From NCBI GenBank assembly GCA_017502875.1, contig JAFVUF010000012.1, positions 104,952 through 168,951 on the forward strand: a stretch of 64,000 nt of DNA, written 5' to 3'. The first letter of the stretch is position 1; each line of letters opens with the position of its first letter. Shown here in pieces: positions 25,010 through 32,886 of the stretch. The DNA is from Clostridia bacterium. Lineage in GTDB: Bacteria; Bacillota; Clostridia; Oscillospirales; CAG-272. The notes beneath the pieces were generated by a model. It searched no databases and was not told the DNA's origin. It was given only the letters and a program-made list of their open reading frames with translations. A program made the translations under genes and the position numbers.

Positions 25010-26710
25010 TCATTTCATAATTCTTCTTATCGGCTTTGCCGTAGGCTCGCCGTTTTTATACGCCGAAAGAACCCTTTTGCACTCCGCGGGACTCTCAACA
25101 GTGAAAATAAAATGCCTGCCCCTGACTCCGTAGCTATCAAGCTCTCTCTGCTTGTCCGCCATATATATCGGAACGGAATTCAGAAGTATATCCCGTCCGT
25201 TTTCCTTGATTACGGGGAAGACGGCGCCCGTTTTATCCACCAATTTATCGGCGGAAACAGGCTTAGTTAAAAGCATAACGGGCAGCCTTCCGTAAGCTAT
25301 CACGGACTTTGGCGCGTTTATATCCCGTATCTGCGGTAGCGTAAGCTCAGGACTGAGCATAACGTCTCTTAGTCCGACAGAGGTATAAAGCCTTGCGGCG
25401 CTTGAATTGAAAACGTTCAGACGGTAATCTCCGTGAGGGGTGAGACCGTAACGCAAGGCAAGCTGTACCTGACCGATATGACAGACAAGCGCCTCGGTAG
25501 CGCCGAGCGAAACAGCTCTTTCAAGGTCGGAAATAAATTTCTTCTCCTCGGACGGAAATACCGACGGCGGAAACAGAACTCCGTCGCACACGTCCCTTTC
25601 GTATTTATCAAGAGGAAGATATATATGACTGAAAGTATCTTGACCGCACACCTGATCCGGTGAATAAAATCTCGCGGTAAGAATAGGCTTGCCGCCGCCC
25701 GAGCTTTTTTTCGAGGGCTTAACATAAGCTATTTCGCCCTTCGGGGTGCGTTCATTCACATTGATTTTTGGAAGCATACGAGCCGTGTCCTTAAAATCGG
25801 TTTTCACTCTCGCGCTCGCCCTGATATCCTCCTCGCTCCGCACTCCGTTCATATTCCCGTCGATGCTGCCGACGTAGTATCCGTCGGTAAAGCCGCCGCG
25901 GGAAAACACCGCGCTAAGCGCCTGCATTTCACCTTTATCGGCGTTACGGGCTTCGTCGAGAAGCCTTCTGTATATGCTTACGACCTGGTAAACGTAGGAC
26001 GGACTCTTCATTCTGCCCTCAATTTTAAGCGAGCTTACCCCGCTTGAAATGAGCGAGGTAACGTGGCTCGCAAGACACATATCTTTAAGGCTTATCGGAT
26101 ACGCGCCGTTGTACTTCATTCTGCACGGCTGAGCGCATACGCCTCTGTTGCCGCTTCTGCCACCCATAACGTGGCTGGCAAGACACTGTCCCGACTGACT
26201 TACGCACATAGCGCCGTGAACGAACTGCTCAATTTCAATAGGCGACTCCATACACAGCTTTCTTATCTCCGCCTCGGAAAGCTCGCGGGCGCAGACCATT
26301 CTGCTAAATCCCAGCCGCTTGAACGCCTCGGCGCAACGGACACTGTGCCCCGACGCCTGAGTGCTGGCGTGAAGCTCCATATCGGGATAGCGCTCGGAAA
26401 TAAGCGAAACAAGTCCAAGGTCGGACACGATAAGCGCGTCCACCCCGATAGAGTAAAGAAAATCGGTGTACGCCGTTGCCTCGGCAAGCTCTCTGTCAAG
26501 CACTGCGGTGTTGAGCGTAACGTATACGCGAACACCTCTTTTGTGGCAAAGCGACACAAGCTCGCTTAGCTGAGAGTCGGTGAGATTTTCGGCGTTCATT
26601 CGGGCGTTTAACATTCTTCCGCCGACGTATATGGCGTCAGCGCCCGCTTTAAGCGCCGCCTTAGCGGCTTCAAACGAGCCCGCGGGAGCTAAAAGCTCAG
26701 GAAGCCTCAT
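25010..26710 (-). CDS. peptidase U32 family protein
   Basis: A 566-residue U32 protein. It begins MRLPELLAPAGSFEAAKAAL with the TIM-barrel-like N-terminal region, and the family cysteine cluster is seen around residues 165-200 (EQFVHGAMCVSQSGQCL, GNRGVCAQPCRMKY). Long members of this family include RlhA (23S rRNA C2501 hydroxylation in E. coli) and collagenase-type PrtC; the four-cysteine cluster fits an Fe-S RNA-hydroxylase type better than a peptidase. Which reaction it performs is not settled. A second domain begins near residue 300. It lies 35 bp downstream of zapA. Confidence 0.9.
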   Translation of the reverse strand: MRLPELLAPAGSFEAAKAALKAGADAIYVGGRMLNARMNAENLTDSQLSELVSLCHKRGVRVYVTLNTAVLDRELAEATAYTDFLYSIGVDALIVSDLGLVSLISERYPDMELHASTQASGHSVRCAEAFKRLGFSRMVCARELSEAEIRKLCMESPIEIEQFVHGAMCVSQSGQCLASHVMGGRSGNRGVCAQPCRMKYNGAYPISLKDMCLASHVTSLISSGVSSLKIEGRMKSPSYVYQVVSIYRRLLDEARNADKGEMQALSAVFSRGGFTDGYYVGSIDGNMNGVRSEEDIRASARVKTDFKDTARMLPKINVNERTPKGEIAYVKPSKKSSGGGKPILTARFYSPDQVCGQDTFSHIYLPLDKYERDVCDGVLFPPSVFPSEEKKFISDLERAVSLGATEALVCHIGQVQLALRYGLTPHGDYRLNVFNSSAARLYTSVGLRDVMLSPELTLPQIRDINAPKSVIAYGRLPVMLLTKPVSADKLVDKTGAVFPVIKENGRDILLNSVPIYMADKQRELDSYGVRGRHFIFTVESPAECKRVLSAYKNGEPTAKPIRRIMK

Positions 26711-26745
26711 AAAAATCTCACCCTTTCATTTCGTTTTTTTTCGCT

Positions 26746-27141
26746 TTACTGAACGGAAAGCTCCGCCTTGACAGAGGCAAGCTCGTCGGTAAGCTCGTCA
26801 ATACGGCGGCGCAGACGCTGATTTTCAATCATAAGCGCGTTCTCCGCCTCGATTATCGGAGCGCTTTCGGGCGCTTCGCCCTGCAAAGCGCTGTTTTTGT
26901 TCGCGAGCGCGAATATCTGCTCCTGCTGAGAATGAATGAGGGAAACGTTCTTTTTAAGCGCCTCGGACTGCTCCATAACAAGCATAAGAAGCGCAAGCTC
27001 TAACTTACCGCCTACCCTCGCCATTCTTCTGCTGACTGTGGCGTCAAGAGAATTCGCCATACGAATGACCTCGTCGCTGTTTGAGGTGATAAGGTTCATT
27101 TTGATTCCCGCTATGCTTACCGTAATCTTCTCCTTTGCCAT
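26746..27141 (-). CDS. zapA: cell division protein ZapA-like
   Basis: A 131-residue protein. Residues 1-85 match the ZapA family: an N-terminal beta-hairpin (KITVSIAGIKMNLITSNSDE) and a long helix (VSRRMARVGGKLELALLMLV). The C-terminal 35 residues (ENALMIENQRLRRRIDELTD) form a coiled coil. ZapA bundles FtsZ filaments at mid-cell. Its length beyond the usual about 85-100 residues reflects an extended coil and an Ala/Pro-rich linker. It heads the zapA-U32-maf-nth unit, an arrangement also found in other Clostridia to my knowledge for zapA-U32. Confidence 0.85.
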   Translation of the reverse strand: MAKEKITVSIAGIKMNLITSNSDEVIRMANSLDATVSRRMARVGGKLELALLMLVMEQSEALKKNVSLIHSQQEQIFALANKNSALQGEAPESAPIIEAENALMIENQRLRRRIDELTDELASVKAELSVQ

Positions 27142-27182
27142 GACTATTAACTCCTTTTTTACAAATAATGTGAAAAAAATTA

Positions 27183-27211
27183 TTGCATTTTCGCTTTGTA
27201 TGGTGTATAAT
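27183..27211 (+). promoter_or_regulatory. sigma-A promoter of proB
   Basis: TTGCAT (27183-27188) and TATAAT (27206-27211) with a 17 bp spacer. The leader to proB is about 145 nt and AT-rich at its end; no riboswitch or T-box motif was recognised in it. Confidence 0.7.
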
Positions 27212-27363
27212 TAAATTTGTGTAGGATTTTGCGAATCCGTCAGCGTTTGCCGTCGGGCGCGCGCTATAAGTACATTATAATATAAATCTATTAATAAATA
27301 AAGAGCTTTTGAAAAAATTTTCACAAGTTTTTAATCTGTTAAGAAAAAAGGAAGCTTTCACCG

Positions 27364-28152
27364 ATGAATATCGTAAAGGACGCAAAGAGAATCGTGGTCA
27401 AGATAGGCTCGTCCACGCTCACTCATGAAAATTTCAGAATGAATCTGCGCCGCATAGAAGCGCTGACAAGAGTCCTGTCCGAGTTCAAAAACGCGGGCAA
27501 GGAGATAGTGCTGGTAAGCTCAGGCGCTATAAGCGCGGGGGTCGCCAAAATGGGACTCAGCGAGCGCCCCAAGGCAACCGAGGAGAAGCAGGCTCTCGCC
27601 GCCGTCGGACAGAGCGAGCTTATGCGAATATACGAGCATTTCTTCTCTATGTTCGGACACCCCGTAGCGCAGATGCTTCTCACAAAGGATATTATGGAGA
27701 ACGTTACCGCGAGAAAAAACGCGGAAAACACCTTCTCTACCCTGCTTAAAATGGGCTGTATCCCGATAGTAAACGAAAACGACTCGGTTTCATTCGACGA
27801 AATTGAGTTCGGCGATAACGATACCCTCTCGGCGTATATCTCGGTTCTTTGCCACTCCGACTGTCTTATCATTCTGAGCGATATCGACGGTCTTTACGAC
27901 TCCGACCCTCACAAAAACAGCGAGGCGCGCCTCATTTCAACCGTAGCCAAGATAGACAGTAAGATACTCGGATACGCGGGCGGAGCAGGCTCGAACAGAG
28001 GAACAGGCGGACTTATCACCAAGCTTCACGCCGCCGAAATAGTAACAAGCGAAGGAATCCCAATGTTCATTGTCAACGGGCAGAACCCCGAAATACTTTA
28101 CGACCTGTTTGAAGGTAAGCACGTTGGTACTTATTTTATGTCCGGCAACTGA
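27364..28152 (+). CDS. proB: glutamate 5-kinase (catalytic domain only)
   Basis: A 262-residue amino acid kinase that phosphorylates glutamate in the first step of proline synthesis. Motifs are RIVVKIGSSTLTHEN, VSSGAISAGVAKMG, VNENDSVSFDEIEFGDND and LSDIDGLYDSDPHKN. It stops after the kinase domain, so the C-terminal PUA domain found in E. coli ProB (367 residues) is missing; short forms occur in many Firmicutes. The usual partner proA is not next to it: ribF follows instead. RBS AAAAAAGGAAG precedes the ATG. Confidence 0.92.
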   Translation: MNIVKDAKRIVVKIGSSTLTHENFRMNLRRIEALTRVLSEFKNAGKEIVLVSSGAISAGVAKMGLSERPKATEEKQALAAVGQSELMRIYEHFFSMFGHPVAQMLLTKDIMENVTARKNAENTFSTLLKMGCIPIVNENDSVSFDEIEFGDNDTLSAYISVLCHSDCLIILSDIDGLYDSDPHKNSEARLISTVAKIDSKILGYAGGAGSNRGTGGLITKLHAAEIVTSEGIPMFIVNGQNPEILYDLFEGKHVGTYFMSGN

Positions 28153-28214
28153 CATTTTAATGATATCATAATCTTTACACCTCAAAAATCAAGGAAAAGA
28201 AGAGTGTTATTTGT

Positions 28215-29156
28215 ATGAATTACTATATGCACGAAAGCGGAAAGCTCTGGCAGACGGAAATACCGAAGGACACGGCGATCGCCGTCGCGCTCGGTTGCTT
28301 TGACGGAGTTCATATAGGGCACAAGGCTCTCATTGACGAGGTCGCGGGTAGCGATGACGGACTCGTTTCCGCAATATGGACGTTCTCCGAACCGCTTACT
28401 ACGCCCTATATCGAAAAGGTAGAGGACAGAATCAAGCTTTGTTCAAGATACGGCGTTAAATTCGCTATCTGCGAAAGCTTTGAGCGCTTTAAGCAGATGT
28501 CGCCGGAGGAATTCGTTTCCCATCTTGAAAAGATTAACGTTAAGAGAATAGCCTGCGGCGAGGATTTCCGCTTCGGTCATAACCGCGCGGGAGACGCCGC
28601 CATGCTTCAAGCTGAGTGCGCTAAGCGCGGCATAGCCGTAACTGTCATACCAAGCGTTTACACCGAGCTTGACGGCGAAAGGCAGAAGGTAAGCTCTACC
28701 CTTATCCGTTCCCTCATCTGCGAGGGACGGGTGGACGTCGCCGCAAGGCTTCTGGGCAGACCGTTTTCGGTTTCTGGGGTTGTGGTCAGCGGTAATAACC
28801 TCGGAAGAACAATTCAGGTCCCTACCCTAAATCAGCGTCTTGAGCCCTGCCGAATAATGCCTAAAAACGGAGTTTATAATACCGTTTGTGTAGTAAACGG
28901 CAATAAATATCCCTCAATTACCAACGTTGGCACCCGTCCCACAGTGATAGCCGGCTCGCACGAGAAAAACTGCGAAACTCATATAATCGGAGAAAAGCTT
29001 GATATTTACGGCGAGATAGCCTCGGTGGAATTTTATAATTACGTCCGTGAGGAAAAGAAGTTCGATTCACTTGATAAGCTTCGCGAGCAGATAACTAAGG
29101 ATATCGAGCAATCTGTTAAGTTTTTTGAGAAATATAGGGAAAAAAGCAATGGCTGA
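28215..29156 (+). CDS. ribF: bifunctional riboflavin kinase / FAD synthetase
   Basis: A 313-residue enzyme that makes FMN and then FAD. The N-terminal adenylyltransferase domain holds ALGCFDGVHIGHKAL near residue 33 and KVSSTLIRSLICEGRV near residue 155. The C-terminal flavokinase domain follows (VVSGNNLGRTIQVPTLNQ, NGVYNTVCVVNG, TNVGTRPTV). It ends with a lysine-rich tail and overlaps the following HAD gene by 8 bp. No FMN riboswitch was found in the 62 bp before it. Confidence 0.94.
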   Translation: MNYYMHESGKLWQTEIPKDTAIAVALGCFDGVHIGHKALIDEVAGSDDGLVSAIWTFSEPLTTPYIEKVEDRIKLCSRYGVKFAICESFERFKQMSPEEFVSHLEKINVKRIACGEDFRFGHNRAGDAAMLQAECAKRGIAVTVIPSVYTELDGERQKVSSTLIRSLICEGRVDVAARLLGRPFSVSGVVVSGNNLGRTIQVPTLNQRLEPCRIMPKNGVYNTVCVVNGNKYPSITNVGTRPTVIAGSHEKNCETHIIGEKLDIYGEIASVEFYNYVREEKKFDSLDKLREQITKDIEQSVKFFEKYREKSNG

Positions 29157-29865
29157 AAAATATCAGGCAATAATGTTCGACCTTGACGGCACGCTGCTGC
29201 CAATGGATATGGACGAATTCACCAAGGGGTACTTCGGTTATCTCTATTCGACCACCGCCGCGCCTCTCGGATATGCAAAGGAAACCTTCGTTCCAGCGAT
29301 GTGGAAGGGCGTTTCAGCTATGGTCAAAAACGACGGAACGCGCAAAAATTCCGAGGCGTTCTGGGAGACCTTTGAAGCGATAACAGGTATTCCGTCAAAG
29401 GATAAAGCTAAAAAATTCGATGAGTTCTATAAGGGCGATTTTAATAAAGCAAAGGCTTTTACTCAGCCGACTCCTCTCGCGGTAAAGGCTGTCGAGGCGG
29501 CAAGGGAAAAAGCAGAAGCCGTAGCGCTCGCCACAAATCCCCTGTTTCCGCGCGTAGCGGTTGAGTCAAGGGTAACGTGGACGGGAATCTCGCCCGCGGC
29601 ATTTGACTATATAACCGACTACGACAACAGCACAAGCTGTAAGCCTAACCCGGCGTACTACCTTGAAATAGCGAAAAAGCTGAATTTAGACCCCGCCCGT
29701 TGCCTTATGATAGGAAACAACGCGCAGGAGGATATCGAGGCGGCAAGCGAAGCGGGCTTTGACACCTACCTCGTTACCGATTGCCTCATAAACGAAAGGG
29801 AAACGCTACCGGACTGTAAGAAAGGAAGCCTTGCGGACTGCGTAGAGTATTTAAAGAGCCTCTGA
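29149..29865 (+). CDS. HAD-superfamily hydrolase (phosphatase)
   Basis: A 238-residue HAD protein with motif I DLDGTL (nucleophile Asp), a helical cap of about 70 residues, a Thr/Ser region VALATNPLFPR, the Lys of SCKPNPAYYLE and motif IV GNNAQEDIEAASEAG. I start at ATG 29149 (MAEKYQAIMF) because it gives the motif at the normal distance and has AGGGA upstream; it overlaps the end of ribF. The substrate is unknown; placement after ribF makes a flavin or sugar phosphate plausible but unproven. Confidence 0.85.
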   Translation: MAEKYQAIMFDLDGTLLPMDMDEFTKGYFGYLYSTTAAPLGYAKETFVPAMWKGVSAMVKNDGTRKNSEAFWETFEAITGIPSKDKAKKFDEFYKGDFNKAKAFTQPTPLAVKAVEAAREKAEAVALATNPLFPRVAVESRVTWTGISPAAFDYITDYDNSTSCKPNPAYYLEIAKKLNLDPARCLMIGNNAQEDIEAASEAGFDTYLVTDCLINERETLPDCKKGSLADCVEYLKSL

Positions 29866-29904
29866 GGGCGAAGCAAAATAAATAAAAATTTTTATAAAAA
29901 CCTC

Positions 29905-29933
29905 TTGACAAACGTATGATGATATGCTATAAT
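29905..29933 (+). promoter_or_regulatory. sigma-A promoter of tRNA-Thr/tRNA-Tyr
   Basis: TTGACA (29905-29910) and TATAAT (29928-29933), 17 bp apart, consensus in both hexamers and 24 bp before the first tRNA. Confidence 0.9.
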
Positions 29934-29957
29934 AATCTCCGCAAGTCAAAAGGATAT

Positions 29958-30032
29958 GCTGGTGTGGCTCAATGGCAGAGCAGCTGATTTGTAATCAGCA
30001 GGTTGTTGGTTCGACTCCGATCACCAGCTCCA
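29958..30032 (+). tRNA. tRNA-Thr (anticodon TGT)
   Basis: A cloverleaf can be folded: acceptor GCTGGTG/CACCAGC, D arm GCTC...GAGC, anticodon stem GCTGA/TCAGC with loop TTTGTAA, and T arm GTTGG-TTCGACT-CCGAT. CCA is encoded. The anticodon TGT reads ACA, threonine. Confidence 0.95.
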
Positions 30033-30056
30033 ATCCAAATGATTTTGGATAAAAAA

Positions 30057-30141
30057 GGGAGCGTTCCCGAGCGGCCAAAGGGGGCAGACTGTAAATCTGT
30101 TGTCACTGACTTCGGTGGTCCGAATCCACCCGCTCCCACCA
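30057..30141 (+). tRNA. tRNA-Tyr (anticodon GTA)
   Basis: Acceptor GGGAGCG/CGCTCCC, anticodon stem GCAGA/TCTGT with loop CTGTAAA, a long class II variable arm, and T arm GGTGG-TCCGAAT-CCACC. CCA is encoded. It follows tRNA-Thr by 24 bp and ends 3 bp before a strong terminator. Confidence 0.95.
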
Positions 30142-30144
30142 ACA

Positions 30145-30183
30145 AAAAAGTCCAATTTGTCTACCAGACAAATTGGGCTTTTT
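30145..30183 (+). terminator. intrinsic terminator after tRNA-Tyr (copy 1)
   Basis: AAAAGTCCAATTTGTCT pairs with AGACAAATTGGGCTTTT around ACC, followed by TT. The whole block, with flanking bases to about 30205, is repeated nearly identically at 30901-30965. Confidence 0.85.
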
Positions 30184-30359
30184 TGAATGATGTTTGCCTT
30201 CGGCAAATGATGTTGGGCAACGCACAATGATGACGGCTACGCCTAATGATGCGTGGCTGCGCCACATTTTATGGCAAGCATCGCATCATTGCGAAACGAA
30301 GTGGAACAACATCATATTTGCGAAGCAAATGCATCATATCGCCGTAGGCGATGCATCAT
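30184..30359. repeat. R3-type tract: AATGATG/CATCATT units with 3-nt-loop hairpins
   Basis: The left half has four AATGATG units, each followed by a tiny hairpin (for example TTTGCC-ttc-GGCAAA, GTGGC-tgc-GCCAC). The right half has the inverted form CATCAT alternating with ATTTGC-gaa-GCAAAT and ATCGCC-gta-GGCGAT. The tract ends at the -35 box of the next gene. No coding capacity. Confidence 0.7.
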
Positions 30360-30388
30360 TTGACATAGAAGCAATTTTATGGTATAAT
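30360..30388 (+). promoter_or_regulatory. sigma-A promoter of the 133-aa gene
   Basis: TTGACA (30360-30365) and TATAAT (30383-30388) with a 17 bp spacer. The -35 box directly follows the last CATCATT of the repeat tract, so the repeat abuts the promoter. Confidence 0.8.
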
Positions 30389-30411
30389 AATGACAGAAAG
30401 GCGGTGTTATT

Positions 30412-30813
30412 ATGACGAAAGAAGAAATTTTACAGGGCGCGCTTGCCCTGAATGGCAGTGATAAGAAATATACCGTTACGGTTGAGGAGAATAAAATCAC
30501 CATTCAATCAAAATTCTACGCAAATGCTACTGGTACAAGAATGGGCACATTTTGTTGCGTTGCACATTTAAATAACGATAACACATATGTTGAAACACAT
30601 ACCGCGCACGATGGACGGCGATCGCAATTTGGAAAGGTTGTCAAAGTGCAAAAATCTATTTCATTTACTTTTGGCGGTGGGAGCAATGCAGTAGAAGTGG
30701 AAAAAGAAAGTTTTAATTCAGAAGACATAAAAAAGATTTTAAGAGATTATCTTGAAGAATGTGGATACAAAAGAACAAATAAAGGTTTTTTCAGGCGCTT
30801 GTTTGGCAGATAA
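30412..30813 (+). CDS. hypothetical protein, 133 aa
   Basis: I do not recognise this family. The protein is soluble, mixed alpha/beta by composition, with no signal peptide or membrane segment. It ends in a basic, aromatic tail (GYKRTNKGFFRRLFGR). It has its own consensus promoter and an AAAGGCGG ribosome binding site, so it is probably expressed. Both sides are flanked by near-identical terminator blocks (30142-30205 and 30901-30965), which makes it look like a cargo gene inserted after tRNA-Tyr. Base composition is more AT-rich than the ribosomal genes. Confidence 0.65.
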   Translation: MTKEEILQGALALNGSDKKYTVTVEENKITIQSKFYANATGTRMGTFCCVAHLNNDNTYVETHTAHDGRRSQFGKVVKVQKSISFTFGGGSNAVEVEKESFNSEDIKKILRDYLEECGYKRTNKGFFRRLFGR

Positions 30814-30900
30814 AACCCACCCTATTATAAATCCAACGGAAGTTACGCACCTTTTTTGCGTTTTTACCTATCCCTGCGCATCGTTTGAGCGTTTCTTCGC

Positions 30901-30965
30901 AACAAAAAAGTCCAATTTGTCTACCAGACAAATTGGGCTTTTTTGAATGATGTTTGCCTTCGGCA
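30901..30965 (+). repeat. direct repeat of the tRNA-Tyr terminator block (copy 2)
   Basis: About 65 bp here, from AACAAAAAAGTCC through the hairpin to TTTGCCTTCGGCA, match 30142-30205 essentially base for base. The bases to the left of the match differ from the tRNA-Tyr end, so the tRNA itself is not duplicated. It serves as the terminator of the 133-aa gene. Confidence 0.85.
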
Positions 30966-31131
30966 GTGATATTCACTGCGTGAGTGATGCTTCGCCTTGC
31001 GGCGAAGTGGGCAAATATCACTTCACTTTGCGACCAACGGGAGCAATACTTCACGGTGCGTCAGCACAACATCACTATGGCGAAGCCATAACATCACTAT
31101 TCAAGCAGGCTCATCGCCTGCTTTTTTGTTT
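30966..31131. repeat. R3-type hairpin tract and terminator-like hairpin
   Basis: Units AGTGATATT and GAGTGATGC are followed by inverted forms (AATATCAC, AACATCACT twice) with hairpins such as CTTCGCC-ttgc-GGCGAAG. At 31103-31127, AAGCAGGC-tcatc-GCCTGCTT with TTTTT forms a terminator that converges on the nrdR end. Nothing coding was seen. Confidence 0.65.
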
Positions 31132-31596
31132 TTACTTCTTCTTTTTCTTGCTTGTGCAAAGCCCGCGAAGCTCATCAAGGAATGAATCAATATCCTTAAA
31201 CTCGCGGTACACCGAAGCAAAACGCACGTACGAAACCTCGTCTATCTTGCGAAGCTTCTCCATAACCATATTGCCTATCTCGGAGGTTGAAATATCCTCA
31301 CGTAGCGTACCTACCGCCTCGTTTTCGATCTCCTGAACCATTTCGGATATCTGCTCCTCGGTTACGGGACGCTTGTAGCAGGCGCGGCGCACACCGGCGG
31401 CTACCTTGTTTGGATCGAAAATCTCCTTGCTTCCGTCCTTCTTGATAACGAAAAGAGGAGTAGCCTCGATTATCTCGTAGGTCGTAAAGCGCTTGCCGCA
31501 GCTCAGACACTCACGGCGGCGGCGAATACTCGACTTATCCGACGGACGCGAATCAATTACCTTGCTATCGGGATTTCCGCATGTTGGACATTTCAT
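31132..31596 (-). CDS. nrdR: transcriptional repressor NrdR
   Basis: A 154-residue NrdR. The N-terminal zinc ribbon is MKCPTCGNPDSKVIDSR...RECLSCGKRF (C-x2-C and C-x2-C), followed by the ATP-cone domain (VIKKDGSKEIFDPNKVAAGV). NrdR senses ATP/dATP and represses ribonucleotide reductase genes, none of which lie in this window. I start at 31596 because the zinc ribbon is at the family N-terminus and AAGGAATT lies upstream; the 14 residues before it are spurious. A five-lysine C-terminus is present. Confidence 0.95.
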   Translation of the reverse strand: MKCPTCGNPDSKVIDSRPSDKSSIRRRRECLSCGKRFTTYEIIEATPLFVIKKDGSKEIFDPNKVAAGVRRACYKRPVTEEQISEMVQEIENEAVGTLREDISTSEIGNMVMEKLRKIDEVSYVRFASVYREFKDIDSFLDELRGLCTSKKKKK

Positions 31597-31753
31597 ATTT
31601 AGTAATTCCTTTCTTTTGCGTATAGCGCGTAGGCGCAAGCACGCATATTATGTTAGAGAATAAAAAAACTTGACTTAAAGGTGTTTAAAACCAAAGCAAA
31701 TAAGGCAAAATACTGACATAAGGATACCGTTAAAGGAAAGGAACAAGCCCACG

Positions 31754-32233
31754 ATGTTAGTAAAACGAGGAGATATATTCTATGCGGACCTGAGTCCCGT
31801 TATAGGTAGCGAGCAGGGAGGACTTCGCCCTGTGCTAATAGTTCAGAACGATATTGGAAACAGGTATAGCCCCACGGTCATAGCCGCCGCGATAACCAGC
31901 AAAACGGGCAAAACAAAGCTGCCCACTCATATTGACGTGCTTCATAGCGAAAACAGCGTGGGCGAGCTGGGACTCGCGCGCGATTCTGTCATACTGCTTG
32001 AACAGGTCAGAACCATTGATAAGCGCAGATTAAAGGAGCACATAGGGCACTTAGACGACTACACAATGCAGCGGGTGAATACCGCTATATCCGTAAGCTT
32101 CGGTATCAATACCGAGCCTTCAAGCGCTCCCGGTCGCAGCGGAGACACCGCTTACAAGCTTCCGCTTAGCGCAGATACCGTCGTTTCGAGCGCACCCACA
32201 ATTGAGAATTCGCCAGATTCCGTTATAGGCTGA
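31754..32233 (+). CDS. MazF/EndoA-type mRNA interferase toxin
   Basis: The first about 118 residues closely match B. subtilis EndoA/NdoA: MLVKRGDIFYADLSPVIGSE, GGLRPVLIVQNDIGNR, ITSKTGKTKLPTH, RDSVILLEQVRTIDK. The family cleaves single-stranded RNA at short sites; the conserved Arg of GLRPVL and the Thr/Ser of AAITSK are present. The protein is longer than EndoA (159 versus about 116 residues), with a Ser/Pro-rich tail of unknown role. No antitoxin gene (ndoAI-like, MazE/AbrB or RHH fold) lies directly upstream, where nrdR diverges. RBS AAAGGAAAGGAA is about 11 nt from the ATG. Confidence 0.88.
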   Translation: MLVKRGDIFYADLSPVIGSEQGGLRPVLIVQNDIGNRYSPTVIAAAITSKTGKTKLPTHIDVLHSENSVGELGLARDSVILLEQVRTIDKRRLKEHIGHLDDYTMQRVNTAISVSFGINTEPSSAPGRSGDTAYKLPLSADTVVSSAPTIENSPDSVIG

Positions 32234-32242
32234 TTAAAAAAT

Positions 32243-32560
32243 CTACGCCCTGTCGGTGTAGTGAGCGATGACGCTTCTCTCCGTTCCGGAGAGCAGGTCA
32301 AGTCCGGTGATAATAACGCCGCCAAGACTCATAAGCTCGGAAAAATCCGTATCGTCTATCTTAGAACGGAAAACGTCCTTTTGCGAGGCGAAAACGATAA
32401 ACTCACCGTCTCGCTTTATAAGAGCGCCCTCCCTGCCGACGATAATATCGTCTTCATCGGGGAGGCGTTCCATTACGTATTTAATATGCATTCCGTGAAG
32501 CCGAGCCGCCATTCTGCGACGAAGCTTCACTTCTTTGCTTATCTTGCTTATTCCGAACAT
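32243..32560 (-). CDS. conserved hypothetical protein, 105 aa
   Basis: A 105-residue protein beginning MFGISKISKEVKLRRRMAAR, with LHGMHIKYVMERLPDEDDII and a C-terminal half of alternating beta strands (EFIVFASQKDVFRSKIDD, GGVIITGLDLLSGTERSV). It has no signal or membrane segment. I believe similar small proteins occur across Clostridia, but I know no function. It converges with the mazF-like gene, 9 bp apart. Confidence 0.65.
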   Translation of the reverse strand: MFGISKISKEVKLRRRMAARLHGMHIKYVMERLPDEDDIIVGREGALIKRDGEFIVFASQKDVFRSKIDDTDFSELMSLGGVIITGLDLLSGTERSVIAHYTDRA

Positions 32561-32644
32561 AAACGTTCCTCTTTATTGTTTTTTAGACGTATCTCATATC
32601 ACGTCTGCGACGTGATGACTTTTTCTTTGGTCAGAAGCAGCCCC

Positions 32645-32730
32645 ATTTAATCTCGAATTTTATTCTGCGACAAGCAGTAAGTCGCAGCTTTGCTTCGCAA
32701 AGACACAAAATTCTGGCAGACGACGGAAAT
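32645..32730. repeat. R2 repeat, copy 1
   Basis: TTTAATCTCGAATTTTATTCTGCGAC... with hairpin CTGCGAC/GTCGCAG followed by CTTTGC-tt-GCAAAG and closing AAAATTCTGGCA. It matches R2 copies at 45403 and 45573. The outer GAATTTT/AAAATTC pairing encloses the two hairpins. Confidence 0.75.
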
Positions 32731-32759
32731 TAAGTGTAAACTTAAGTAACAAAAAGAAA

Positions 32760-32886
32760 AGGTCGATTTAGAGAATTTCGTCCGTTGCTACGGACGAGGA
32801 GGGCTACTCGCCCATCCACCTCGCAACCTTTGAAAAGGTTGACCAAACTTTTAAAAATAATCGCCTGTCGGGGCCCCCCGACTACC
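32760..32886 (-). repeat. R1-related fragment and hprK terminator hairpin
   Basis: The block GAATTTCGTCCGTTGCTACGGACGA and ACCTTTGAAAAGGT, shared in parts with the R1 copy at 53497, lies here. At 32867-32882, GTCGGGG-cc-CCCCGAC forms a compact hairpin a few bases after the hprK stop; on the minus strand it is followed by a T-rich stretch and may terminate hprK. Confidence 0.55.

Noticed and set aside
27212..27363. Possible T-box or riboswitch before proB
   Set aside because: The leader has no T-box motif and no terminator hairpin; only AT-rich sequence and short stems were seen.
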